From contig DUFD01000019.1 of NCBI GenBank assembly GCA_011171075.1, forward strand, positions 1-64,000: 64,000 nt of DNA. The letters run 5' to 3'. A program made the position numbers and the translations under genes. Origin of the DNA: Dehalococcoidia bacterium. GTDB taxonomy: Bacteria; Chloroflexota; Dehalococcoidia; Dehalococcoidales; Fen-1064. The notes below the pieces were generated by a model. The model worked only from the letters and a program-made list of their open reading frames with translations, was not told the DNA's origin and ran no database searches. Below, in pieces: positions 44,879 to 53,301 of the stretch; position 1 is the stretch's first letter; every line of letters begins with the position of its first letter.

Positions 44879-46228
44879 TTACATCGCCTGAGTGCCATCG
44901 AGTGCAATACCCTCCAGTTGTTTAGCCTTTGTAGCACGATGCCCCATGCCATCGTAGATGAATCCGGCCTGAGCCATCTCCTCCGGGTCGTATAAATTTC
45001 GCCCATCGATAATGATAGGCTTGTTCATCAGAGAAGCTATCTTTTTCATGTCAAGCTCTTTGAACTCATCCCACTCTGTGACCAGTATCAGGGCGTCACT
45101 TCCCGCGGCCACTTCATACGCGTCGGCGCAATAGGTCACGTTAGGAAAAACCTCAGCTGTTGTTCGCATGGCGAGTGGGTCGTAGGCCTTGACTTGGCAA
45201 CCGTGCTTTTTAAGCAGGTCGATGACCAGCAGTGAACGCGCCTCACGCATATCGTCTGAATTCGGTTTGAAAGACAGCCCGAGAATACCGATGGTCATGC
45301 CTTCTAGTGAGCCGAGTAGTTGATGAAGCTTCTGCATCACCACGTATGGCTGGCTCTCATTTGTCTGCTGGGCAGCTCGAATCAGTGGCATAGGAACTCC
45401 ACGGCTTTTACCCATGTGTATAAGCCCCTTCACGTCCTTGGGCAGGCAGCTGCCGCCCCAACCCAGACCGGCATTAAGGTAACTGCTGCCGAACCGGGGG
45501 TCCATCCCCATTATTCTGGAAACTTGGACGACATCAACATCGTATTCATCGCATAGCAGGGCAATCTCATTTATGAAACTTATCCTGGTGGCGAGAAAGG
45601 CATTCGAGGCGTACTTTGACATCTCGGCGGTTCTGTTGTCGCACTTTATTATCGGAGCGTCCAGCGGTTCATATAACGCCGCTACCGCATCGGCAGCGTT
45701 CTGGTCAGACGCACCCACAACAACACGGTCGGGATGCATAAAATCGAAAATGGCCATGCCTTCTCGCAGGAATTCGGGATTGGATACTACCGGGAAGCGG
45801 TGGCCGTTGTGACCGCTGCGAGCAAGTATCCCCGCCACGATATCGGCAGTGCCCACCGGTACCGTACTCTTAAGAACGATAACCATCGGCCGGTTAGCAG
45901 CTTCAGCGATACTCTTCGTTGCTGAGCGTACCCATTTCAGGTCGGGTTTACCGTTGCCAGTAGCCGGTGTCCATACAGTGATAAAAATGAATTCGCTATC
46001 CGCCAGTCCTTGAGCATAATCGCTGGTAACACTCAATCTGCCGGCTTCCCAGTTACGCTGCCAGAGCTCTGGCAGGTCTTTCTCAGAAAGGGGAATGATG
46101 CCTTGCTTCAGGCAATTGACTTTCTCCGGATTCATCTCTATCAGATTCACTCTGTGGCTGAGCTCGGCGAAGCATACGGCTGTCACCAAGCCGACGTATC
46201 CCGCTCCAATAATGCTGATGTTACTCAT
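44879..46228 (-). CDS. ugd: UDP-glucose 6-dehydrogenase
   Basis: A UDP-glucose dehydrogenase of 449 residues that makes UDP-glucuronate by a double NAD-dependent oxidation. The NAD motif GAGYVG is at 8-13, the active-site Cys is C261 in GWGGSCLPKDV, and STVPVGT and LSFKPNSDDMRE blocks are as in TuaD/Ugd. It begins 15 nt downstream of the multidomain regulator's stop, with GAGGAG 8 nt before the ATG, so it could be co-transcribed with it. The product could feed the nearby epimerase. Confidence 0.92.
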   Translation of the reverse strand: MSNISIIGAGYVGLVTAVCFAELSHRVNLIEMNPEKVNCLKQGIIPLSEKDLPELWQRNWEAGRLSVTSDYAQGLADSEFIFITVWTPATGNGKPDLKWVRSATKSIAEAANRPMVIVLKSTVPVGTADIVAGILARSGHNGHRFPVVSNPEFLREGMAIFDFMHPDRVVVGASDQNAADAVAALYEPLDAPIIKCDNRTAEMSKYASNAFLATRISFINEIALLCDEYDVDVVQVSRIMGMDPRFGSSYLNAGLGWGGSCLPKDVKGLIHMGKSRGVPMPLIRAAQQTNESQPYVVMQKLHQLLGSLEGMTIGILGLSFKPNSDDMREARSLLVIDLLKKHGCQVKAYDPLAMRTTAEVFPNVTYCADAYEVAAGSDALILVTEWDEFKELDMKKIASLMNKPIIIDGRNLYDPEEMAQAGFIYDGMGHRATKAKQLEGIALDGTQAM

Positions 46229-46243
46229 GATGTCGTCTCCTCT

Positions 46244-48814
46244 TTATCTAGTCCAGGTCGGGACGACCTGGAATTCATTCTTTTTCCATACACGCAGAAA
46301 AGCGTTTACTACATCAGGGTCAAAGCATCGTCCAGACTCGGCGACGAGCTTCTGTGCAGCAACCTCGGGCGCTGTTGCTTCTTGGGATGCCCGACCCGCT
46401 GTCATTACGTCAAAACTATCCGCGACCGCTAGGATTCTAGCTCCCAGCGGGATGCTAGTGCCTTTTACTCCGAAGGGGTGACCGGTACCGTCGAATTTCT
46501 CACACTTGTGCCAGACCACATCAAGGGCCGTTGACAGGAAGTTGAGTCGTGATAATACCTTCCACATAATATTGAAACGCTTGCTCAGGTCGACGGCTTC
46601 CTCAAGAGTAGGCGCTATGGCCTGTTCCAACACGTCTTCGGGGCATGACACGAATCCCAGGTCTTTAAGCAGGGCAGCACAGTGTAATGTCTGCCGTTCA
46701 CTTCGTGACAGCTTGAATTCGTTGGCGATAAGCGAGGCGTTCTTGGCTACACGTCGGGCACTCTCTAGGTCGAAGAGATGACCAGCCTGTGCTGATGACG
46801 CAATCTCCCGGCAGATGATTTGCATAGCTTCCAGTATGGCCAACTGTTCAACCTCATGCTGCAATAGCCGGTCCTGCTCGCTTTCTAATCGACTGCTGAG
46901 TTCGTCGGCGAGGAAAAGCGAGCGATTACAGAGCACCACGAGTTCCTGTACCTTATAACTGAGCTTTTCGAGATTTTCTTTGGCAGCTGGTGGTATTTTC
47001 GCCTCGGCTTCCGTCAGAAGATTTTGCAGTCCTTCCAGCTGGGCTCGTGCCTCCTTACGGCTCGTTTCCGCAGCTGAAAGCAGGGCATCTACCCTTTCTA
47101 TCGAACTCTGCCAACGGCGGGGTATGGCAATCGTAAATGTCGTGCCTTCTGTTTCGTCGCTCTTAATGCTAAACTTTCCGCCAATACCCTGTAGCAATAC
47201 CTTTGCGAGATAGAGGTCGTTGTCCAGTCCATTCTGGAGCATGCCGTGAAGCTGACCCTGGAAGAGCATGGCCAATTCCTTGTGGGGGATGTGATGATTC
47301 CGGTTGGCGAGCTCTATCGTGATAAATGGGTCATTTATATCGGTTGTATTTAGCTGCAATCGGTCACCGGATGCACTGGAGTTTATCTCACCTCTGATTA
47401 GGTAGTACAGGCCTTTAGCTAGGCTCGCAGTGTCAACTATCAGAGAGCCGATACTATCAACCCCTTCGATATCAATCTCAATTCTCCGTTGTGCCGCCAG
47501 ACCCTTGACCTGACTCATAATCCAGTCCAGGGTGTTCCTCAGGTCTACCTCCTCCATGAATGTCTCTGCGGTAATCCAGTCCCCACTTGTCAAGTAGGAG
47601 AATTCCCGCAATACTTCGTTAAGACGCTCAGTGTGCTCCCGGATGGTATTCAGCTTGTGCCGTTGCCGGTGTCCTACATCGTCCATCGGCGCCGATTCCA
47701 GTGTTTCCAGGCTTTCCTGTATCGCTGAAATAGGTGTTTCCAACTCTTCGGTATGGAAGGCGACCCAGTTAAGTATACGCCGTAACATTCTCAGTTCTTC
47801 ACGGTAGGTATGCGGTATACCCCTGTTATACAGATTGAGTTCTGCTTCGGCGCCGTCTTCGCGGCGGTCCAGATAATGGTTACTGCCGGGCATGCGTTTC
47901 AGGTAATCGAGCAGTTCTGTAGCGGTCTCACTGACCTGTAGAGGGTGGTGGAACGTTCGTCTCTCGTTGGTAATGGCGGCGGCGGATATGGTCATAATCG
48001 GGTGTTGCTCTATCTCTCCCAATCGGCCTTCATACTCAATATAGCCCCTCTCCAGGTCTCTCTGCGTGTACAGTGTCCTGATGCGACTATCGAAATCGGC
48101 AATAATCCTCTGGCATAGGACCCTAGCCTTCGGGACGGAGGTAACGATGACGAAATTGTCGCTGCCGAGATGGGCTGTTAGGTCGCCGGGGTTACCAAAC
48201 AGTCCCACGGCCTCGCATAGTATTTCCGCCACAATCCCGATAGCGTGATCACCGTGATCAAAGCTATATGCCCTGTTAAACGTCTTGAGATTATCTATGT
48301 CTATATAAATAGCAGCGAAGGTCTTATTCTGCTCGATGAGAGAGGTGATTTCGCTGTGCGCCTGGATGTGGTTCGGCAGTCCTGTTAGCAGGTCTGTGTT
48401 TGCATCCCTTTCCATCTTTCGGAAATAGGCCTCGACCATTATCACAATCTCGTTGGGGTCAAAGGGTTTGGTGATATACTGGTCAGCCCCGTTTACGACG
48501 TCGGTCTTCCCACCGTCACCCTCTCCATCGGAGCCGATGATTATCACTGGGATGTGGCTGGTCTGCTGTGATTCCTTCAGCTGGCGGCAGACTTCCAAAC
48601 TTTCGTTATCGGGAAGGACGGCGTCAAGGAGGATAATATCGGGGTTCTCGCTGACAGCCTTGGTCAATGCCTGGGCCCCGCTTCGGGCAGAGATGACCTC
48701 GAGGTTAGCGTGGGCCAGGTTTACTTCCAGAATTCGGACTACTTCAAGGTCATGGTCAACTACCATGACCTTGCGGCGTTTCTGTCGTGACATCCGATTC
48801 GCGCTTATAGCCAC
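46244..48814 (-). CDS. Multidomain regulator: receiver, degenerate GGDEF, degenerate kinase, degenerate HD-GYP
   Basis: A soluble 856-residue signalling protein. A response-regulator receiver (about 14-130; phosphoacceptor D64 intact) is followed by a GGDEF-type domain (about 138-310) in which the signature reads GSDNF at 217-221. A histidine-kinase-like region (about 345-570) has TEELETP (355-361) where the phosphoacceptor His would sit. A coiled coil (about 575-655) leads to an HD-GYP-like domain (about 660-850), with LLKDLG in place of LLHDIG and DGTGHP in place of DGTGYP. The predicted start is a GTG; an ATG seven codons later is possible. Because all output sites look altered it may bind rather than make or break cyclic di-GMP. 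The promoter region holds the 11-bp repeats. Confidence 0.8.
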   Translation of the reverse strand: MAISANRMSRQKRRKVMVVDHDLEVVRILEVNLAHANLEVISARSGAQALTKAVSENPDIILLDAVLPDNESLEVCRQLKESQQTSHIPVIIIGSDGEGDGGKTDVVNGADQYITKPFDPNEIVIMVEAYFRKMERDANTDLLTGLPNHIQAHSEITSLIEQNKTFAAIYIDIDNLKTFNRAYSFDHGDHAIGIVAEILCEAVGLFGNPGDLTAHLGSDNFVIVTSVPKARVLCQRIIADFDSRIRTLYTQRDLERGYIEYEGRLGEIEQHPIMTISAAAITNERRTFHHPLQVSETATELLDYLKRMPGSNHYLDRREDGAEAELNLYNRGIPHTYREELRMLRRILNWVAFHTEELETPISAIQESLETLESAPMDDVGHRQRHKLNTIREHTERLNEVLREFSYLTSGDWITAETFMEEVDLRNTLDWIMSQVKGLAAQRRIEIDIEGVDSIGSLIVDTASLAKGLYYLIRGEINSSASGDRLQLNTTDINDPFITIELANRNHHIPHKELAMLFQGQLHGMLQNGLDNDLYLAKVLLQGIGGKFSIKSDETEGTTFTIAIPRRWQSSIERVDALLSAAETSRKEARAQLEGLQNLLTEAEAKIPPAAKENLEKLSYKVQELVVLCNRSLFLADELSSRLESEQDRLLQHEVEQLAILEAMQIICREIASSAQAGHLFDLESARRVAKNASLIANEFKLSRSERQTLHCAALLKDLGFVSCPEDVLEQAIAPTLEEAVDLSKRFNIMWKVLSRLNFLSTALDVVWHKCEKFDGTGHPFGVKGTSIPLGARILAVADSFDVMTAGRASQEATAPEVAAQKLVAESGRCFDPDVVNAFLRVWKKNEFQVVPTWTR

Positions 48815-48856
48815 TTTTGCTCAATAAGTCTGGGACTAGTTACCTACAAGAGCATC

Positions 48857-48909
48857 ATAATAGAGCCCTGTTAGAACAGTGTCAGAGGCAAGTTAGAAAA
48901 AGGTTAGAA
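48857..48909 (-). promoter_or_regulatory. Four 11-bp repeats and -10 ahead of the multidomain regulator
   Basis: Read on the minus strand, four 11-bp units begin TTCTAAC, TTCTAAC, CTCTGAC and TTCTAAC (48870-48909). TATTAT at 48857-48862 begins 14 nt after the start of the last unit, in the position of a -10 element, and no separate -35 is needed if an activator binds. The gene start is at 48814. Confidence 0.68.
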
Positions 48910-49014
48910 TCCGGATTATCTCTGATATTTACAACCATTTACATTATCATGGGTAAGGGTCGGGCCGGTCGTTAGTGATGACGATATGCGAAGAAAAGAA
49001 TAAGATATGTGAAC

Positions 49015-49043
49015 TTGACATTTAAGGCTATACATTGTATTCT
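49015..49043 (+). promoter_or_regulatory. Sigma70-type promoter upstream of the OmpR-type regulator
   Basis: TTGACA (49015-49020), a 17-nt spacer and TATTCT (49038-49043) form a near-consensus promoter on the plus strand. The start codon it would serve is at 49328, which leaves a leader of about 280 nt. The rest of 48815-49327 holds no gene I can support. Confidence 0.55.
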
Positions 49044-49327
49044 GTGATGTGAATTTTCCTATCTCCTCTATTCTTATCCTGTCTAAAGTTGAGTTATAGG
49101 TAGAGCACCGCAATCGGGCAGTCCACCTTTTGAATATTCAGGGTGTACTTGTCTCAAATGTGGTATTGGGTTTAACTAAATAGCGTACTCAGCCTGGAGC
49201 ATCAGGTGAATCTGTTAATCGGTGTCCTTGAAGACGAGTCCATCTGATGAGCGTAGGTGGAGAATAACGGGGGGAAGGAAGCGGGGGATAGTTCTGGCTG
49301 ACTTTACCGTGGTGTAGGGCGGGCAGT

Positions 49328-50077
49328 GTGAGAGAGAAGATACTACTGGTTGACGATGATTCCGAATTCTTAGGCCTGGCCCAGACTTGGCTGCAAAATG
49401 CCGGTTATAGGGTGATGACGGCCGAGAATGGTAAAGTCGGGCTACGCCGCGTTTTTAGCGGACGTCCCCATCTGGTCGTCCTGGATGGTAATATGCCCAG
49501 GATGAACGGATGGGAGGTCTGTCATCGTATCAGGGATATGAGTGATATCCCTGTTATCATGGTTACTGTCAACGGCGAAACATCAGACCGACTGAGGGGA
49601 TTTGACCTTGGTGCTGATGACTACATGACCAAGCCGATTGATTTCCCTGAACTCGTGGCACGGATTGGGGCTATCCTGCGGCGGTGTTCAATCGAAATCC
49701 ATGAAGAAGAGCCTGAGAGCTTTCGTGATGGTGAGGTAGAGATTGACTGGAGGGGTCATCAGGTCTATGTAAGAGGGGAACTGGTAAAGCTATCACCAAC
49801 GGAGTTTAAGTTGCTGGCTTGCTTGGTAAAAAACCGGGGGTGGATAGTTACCCACGAACAACTCCTGCAGAAGGTCTGGGGTTCGAACTATGTCGGCGAC
49901 AAGTCGTTTGTCAAGCTGTATGTCAGGTACCTGCGCCAGAAAATAGAAGAAGACCCGCAGAATCCGCGTTTAATCCTGACCGAGCGGGGTGTAGGCTACC
50001 GTTTTGTGTCGCGCGACAGGCAAGACGTCGCCAATGAGAGCGAGGACATTGATGAGCCAAGGGCCATCTCCTGGTGA
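49328..50077 (+). CDS. OmpR/PhoB-family response regulator
   Basis: A DNA-binding response regulator of 249 residues. The receiver domain (1-120) has the acidic DDD at 9-11, phosphoacceptor D53 in VVLDGNMP and K102. The winged-helix domain (about 130-230) carries WRGHQVYVRG, LSPTEFKLL and TERGVGYRFV, the PhoB/KdpE signature. A 20-residue acidic tail follows. The GTG start has a weak AGGGCGG site. The cognate kinase gene overlaps by 26 nt, so both are made together. It is the natural candidate to bind the 11-bp direct repeats seen three times in the window; that link is inferred, not shown. Confidence 0.9.
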   Translation: MREKILLVDDDSEFLGLAQTWLQNAGYRVMTAENGKVGLRRVFSGRPHLVVLDGNMPRMNGWEVCHRIRDMSDIPVIMVTVNGETSDRLRGFDLGADDYMTKPIDFPELVARIGAILRRCSIEIHEEEPESFRDGEVEIDWRGHQVYVRGELVKLSPTEFKLLACLVKNRGWIVTHEQLLQKVWGSNYVGDKSFVKLYVRYLRQKIEEDPQNPRLILTERGVGYRFVSRDRQDVANESEDIDEPRAISW

Positions 50078-50957
50078 AGAGCGAGATGAAGGGGTACCCT
50101 ATCCTTTCACCATCATCGGGAAAGATGCTGAGAGCAGCACAACCCGGATGAAGCGGGATGAACATGGTATCCCTGTTATTTATGATGCTGCTATGCAGGA
50201 TGCATCTCCTGTACAGAAGCCGATAGAGCACACTGAGCCAGACGCCATTTCTGTACTCTCCCATGAATTGCTTTCGCCACTTACTCTAATCAAGGGGTAT
50301 GCCGCCACTCTCCTCCAGCTTTCTGACTCCATTACCGAGGAGCAAAGCAGGCAGTACCTCCAGGGAATTCAGGCGGCTACCGACCGCGTAATTCGACTGC
50401 TGGAGAACTTGCGGGATATCTCGCGATTTGAAATAGCCGCTCCAAATCTCGTCTTGCAGCCAACGTCACTATCGGACATGCTGCGGAAGACGGCGTTCGA
50501 AATACAGAGCCAGACAACGGAGCATGTAATCAGGCTACGTTTGTCTAACCAATTGCCTAAGGTGAACGTCGACCGGCTGAAAATGGAGCAGGTGCTGACG
50601 AATCTACTGGCAAATGCGGTCAAGTACTCACCGAAGGGTGGCGACATCGAGGTGAACTTGCGGCAGGCAACCAGTGAGCATGATGTGCTAGGGTCACTAG
50701 GTGAAGTACCCCCTTTGCGCTATCCATGCCAGATTGTGTCCGTGGTTGATTCGGGCATTGGAATTCCAGAGGCGGAGTTGGAGCGTATATTCGAGCGGTT
50801 TTATCGAGTAGACAACCGGCTGACCCGCGCTACCTCGGGTGCCGGTCTCGGCCTGCACATCTGCAAGATAATCGTGGAAGCTCACGGCGGTCGTATCTGG
50901 GCCAGTAATAGGAATCCGGAAGGCTGTATCTTCAGCTTCTCAATACCGGTGAGCTAG
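50052..50957 (+). CDS. Soluble sensor histidine kinase
   Basis: A histidine kinase of about 301 residues. After a short polar N-terminus of some 60 residues without any sensor domain or membrane helix come the HisKA block SVLSHELLSPL (His near 71) and an ATPase domain with N-box NLLANAVKYSPKGG, G1 VVDSGIGIP, F-box IFERFYRVD and G2 GAGLGLHICK. ATG 50052 has GAGG 6 nt upstream and is chosen over earlier in-frame starts inside the regulator gene. The signal presumably reaches it through the cytoplasm or a partner. Its stop codon shares a CTAG with the stop of the convergent radical SAM gene. Confidence 0.87.
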   Translation: MSQGPSPGEERDEGVPYPFTIIGKDAESSTTRMKRDEHGIPVIYDAAMQDASPVQKPIEHTEPDAISVLSHELLSPLTLIKGYAATLLQLSDSITEEQSRQYLQGIQAATDRVIRLLENLRDISRFEIAAPNLVLQPTSLSDMLRKTAFEIQSQTTEHVIRLRLSNQLPKVNVDRLKMEQVLTNLLANAVKYSPKGGDIEVNLRQATSEHDVLGSLGEVPPLRYPCQIVSVVDSGIGIPEAELERIFERFYRVDNRLTRATSGAGLGLHICKIIVEAHGGRIWASNRNPEGCIFSFSIPVS

Positions 50958-52489
50958 TTTCCGCTCTTCATGGTGAGGGCACGCTTTCTAGCCGTTACAC
51001 GGTATCTGATACCTTCGATTACTCTCCTGGTGAATATGCTCTGGTAGAAAAACTTTTCGACGTAACGGTTGATAATAAGATAGCTGACCAGTTTGCCTAC
51101 TACCCGATTCTTTAAAAGTATTCCCAGCACTTTGTTCCGGCGCAGTATGCGCAGAATGAACTCCCTGTGCACCTGTCGTCTTACCTTGGTGAGGTACTTA
51201 AACAGCTCAAGTCGCGCTTTACCAGGTAGCTCCGGGGTCTCAAAAACAGGCGTCAGTGCCTCGGGTTGCCAGCTCGTTGGCCAGAAGGAAGCGTGGTTCA
51301 GGTATTCCTCGGGTTCCTCCAGAAACAGATTGTTTTCTTTTACCCAGTTGAAAAGCTCTGTTCCGGGAGTGGGGATGGTGTTGTAAAAATGCACCTCCTG
51401 GATGGGGTACTTCCGGGAAAGCCTGACTTTATCCTCGACGTCATCCCTGGTCTCGTAAGGCGTCCCTACCACGAACAGTAACTTAACATCGTAGCCAAGG
51501 TCACAGGCATCGCTGACGGCCTGCTCTATCTGCTCGATGGTCTCGCCCTTCTTGACAATCTCAAGCATCCGGTTGTTACCGGCGTCAACGCCGAAGGCGA
51601 TATAGCGGAACCCCACCTCACGCATCCTTTCCATCATCTCCCGGTCCACCCGGTCGGCCCGGATGCCATTGGAGCAACGCAAGAACAGGTCTTTGAGGCC
51701 ACGCCGCTCGATTTCGTCGCATATCTCGAAGACACGCTCCCTTATCAGGTTAAAATTGTCGTCATCGAAGTTAAACTGCCGGTGGCCTTTTCGGTACCAG
51801 TGTTCCACCTCGTCCACCACGTGTTTTGGACTTCGGGGTCGGTAGTACGGCGAAATGATTCTGTTGGGGCAGAAAATGCATTGGTGGGGACAGCCCCGGC
51901 TGGAGTATATTGTTATTTCGCCCATGTACTTGTCGAGTTCAAACTTTTCGTACCTCGGCCAGGGGATTGTATCCAGGTCCTTCACGAATTCTCTGTCTCC
52001 GGCATAGGTGATGTCCCCGTTTTGCCTGGAGATTAGGCCTTTGATATCTGCTTCGGCAAGCTCACCCTGGCAGAGTTCGGTTAGAGTCCCTTCTCCCTCG
52101 TAGACCACGCCGTAGTCGATGGCGGCACATTCCTTCAATACCTGCTCCCTCATAATTGTTACATGAGGCCCGCCGACGATTATTCTTATGTCCGGGTATT
52201 GGTCCTTAATCGCCGACAGTATCTCGTAGAACCTCTTGTATTCAAAGGAGATTAAACTCATACCTATGATGTCAGGACGGAAAACTTCTATCTTGTGGAT
52301 TATGTCCTTCAGGTCATAGCCCAGGTTCATATCCAGGATATCGTATTCAATCCCGTTCTCGAGCAGCGTCTGGGCCAAATACGCCTGCCCGATGTGTGGT
52401 GTCAGTCCGCGCCACTCGGCACGAGGGCTGGGCGTAACCAGAAGTACTCTTTCAAACCTCATTTGCTGTTTTTCCTTCTCCTGAGCCAT
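50954..52489 (-). CDS. B12-binding-domain radical SAM protein
   Basis: A second class B-type radical SAM enzyme, 511 residues. The N-terminal cobalamin-binding-like domain (15-140) has IRIIVGGPHVT and VYEGEGTL, again without a clear DxHxxG. The cluster motif is CPHQCIFC (C200, C204, C207) and IAFGVDAGNNRMLE lies further on. The C-terminal 120 residues are rich in basic and aromatic residues and may bind a lipid or glycan. Start ATG has GAAGG 7 nt upstream and overlaps the formyltransferase gene by 31 nt. Confidence 0.86.
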   Translation of the reverse strand: MAQEKEKQQMRFERVLLVTPSPRAEWRGLTPHIGQAYLAQTLLENGIEYDILDMNLGYDLKDIIHKIEVFRPDIIGMSLISFEYKRFYEILSAIKDQYPDIRIIVGGPHVTIMREQVLKECAAIDYGVVYEGEGTLTELCQGELAEADIKGLISRQNGDITYAGDREFVKDLDTIPWPRYEKFELDKYMGEITIYSSRGCPHQCIFCPNRIISPYYRPRSPKHVVDEVEHWYRKGHRQFNFDDDNFNLIRERVFEICDEIERRGLKDLFLRCSNGIRADRVDREMMERMREVGFRYIAFGVDAGNNRMLEIVKKGETIEQIEQAVSDACDLGYDVKLLFVVGTPYETRDDVEDKVRLSRKYPIQEVHFYNTIPTPGTELFNWVKENNLFLEEPEEYLNHASFWPTSWQPEALTPVFETPELPGKARLELFKYLTKVRRQVHREFILRILRRNKVLGILLKNRVVGKLVSYLIINRYVEKFFYQSIFTRRVIEGIRYRVTARKRALTMKSGN

Positions 52490-53262
52490 CTTCTCGCCTT
52501 CAGGTAGTGTGTTAGTCCCGGTGAGAGGTAGTTTTTACTGGGGCAATCGTTCTTGTGGTATGCTCCCGATGCCATCTCCTCAAACTGCGTGAGGCACTTA
52601 ATCAGTAAGTCGCCTCCGACCTTATGCTGTTTGTATGTTATTGTTTTTAGGGTATCAGTGGGGTGATAATCCACCTGTTGTTGAATCAGTATGGCACCGG
52701 TGTCAACACCCTCGTCGAGGTAATGTATGGTTGCCCCGACCAGTTCCGGTTCGTGGTTATATATCGGCCAGAACGAACCGTATCTTCCCCTGTATTGCGG
52801 CGCAAACCCTGGGTGCAGGTTGATGATTTGCCCCTCAAACGCTCTGACAAGTCGCTTCTTCAGGAGCGGTGTCCCACTCACCACTATCAGTTGGGGCGAT
52901 TTTGACAATACGAAATTTCTCACCTCTTTGGTGTTTATATCGTTTACCTCAAGCGTGTCTATGTCTTTATTTTCGATGTACTGGTGGGGTTTATCGGCAA
53001 AGATAGTTTTTATAGCTTGCTTGTTCCTTCGCCTTTCAAAGATGAGTACGTAGAGAAACAATAATGCCTGGTTTATCATGCCAATAAAACCGGCCTGTTG
53101 GGTCCTCTTCTTGAGCACCTGGAATATGCCAAATTCACCGTACCGGGACTTCACCGGAAGCACGATGCCCTCAATCTGGCTGACTTCAGCAAGCTTATTC
53201 ACGAGCCAGATGTCCTCCGGTAGTTTACTGGTCAGGATGACTATACTCAGTGGTTTATTCAT
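52459..53262 (-). CDS. Formyltransferase-domain protein
   Basis: A formyltransferase-fold protein of 267 residues. The catalytic triad of methionyl-tRNA and sugar-amine formyltransferases is visible as Asn148 and His150 in INLHPGFAPQYRG and Asp187 in DEGVDTG. The fold normally moves a formyl group from N10-formyl-tetrahydrofolate to an amine. There is no C-terminal tRNA-binding domain, so a sugar amine (as in the VioF/ArnA-like group) is more likely. ATG 53262 is preferred over a GTG 6 nt earlier. Confidence 0.84.
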   Translation of the reverse strand: MNKPLSIVILTSKLPEDIWLVNKLAEVSQIEGIVLPVKSRYGEFGIFQVLKKRTQQAGFIGMINQALLFLYVLIFERRRNKQAIKTIFADKPHQYIENKDIDTLEVNDINTKEVRNFVLSKSPQLIVVSGTPLLKKRLVRAFEGQIINLHPGFAPQYRGRYGSFWPIYNHEPELVGATIHYLDEGVDTGAILIQQQVDYHPTDTLKTITYKQHKVGGDLLIKCLTQFEEMASGAYHKNDCPSKNYLSPGLTHYLKARRWLRRRKNSK

Positions 53263-53301
53263 TTCCACTCTTCAGTTCCGATTCTATTCGTCTCTATTAT
53301 T

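Noticed and set aside
44879-46228. WbpA-type UDP-N-acetylglucosamine dehydrogenase
   Set aside because: Motifs match UDP-glucose dehydrogenases of the TuaD/Ugd group better.
21786-46228. Exosortase/PEP-CTERM locus
   Set aside because: FemAB-, NodB- and asparagine-synthetase-like genes occur in such loci, but no exosortase or PEP-CTERM protein is seen here.
48916-49113. A 65-codon frame on the minus strand in the regulatory gap
   Set aside because: No ribosome site, no recognisable family, and it covers a strong promoter on the other strand.
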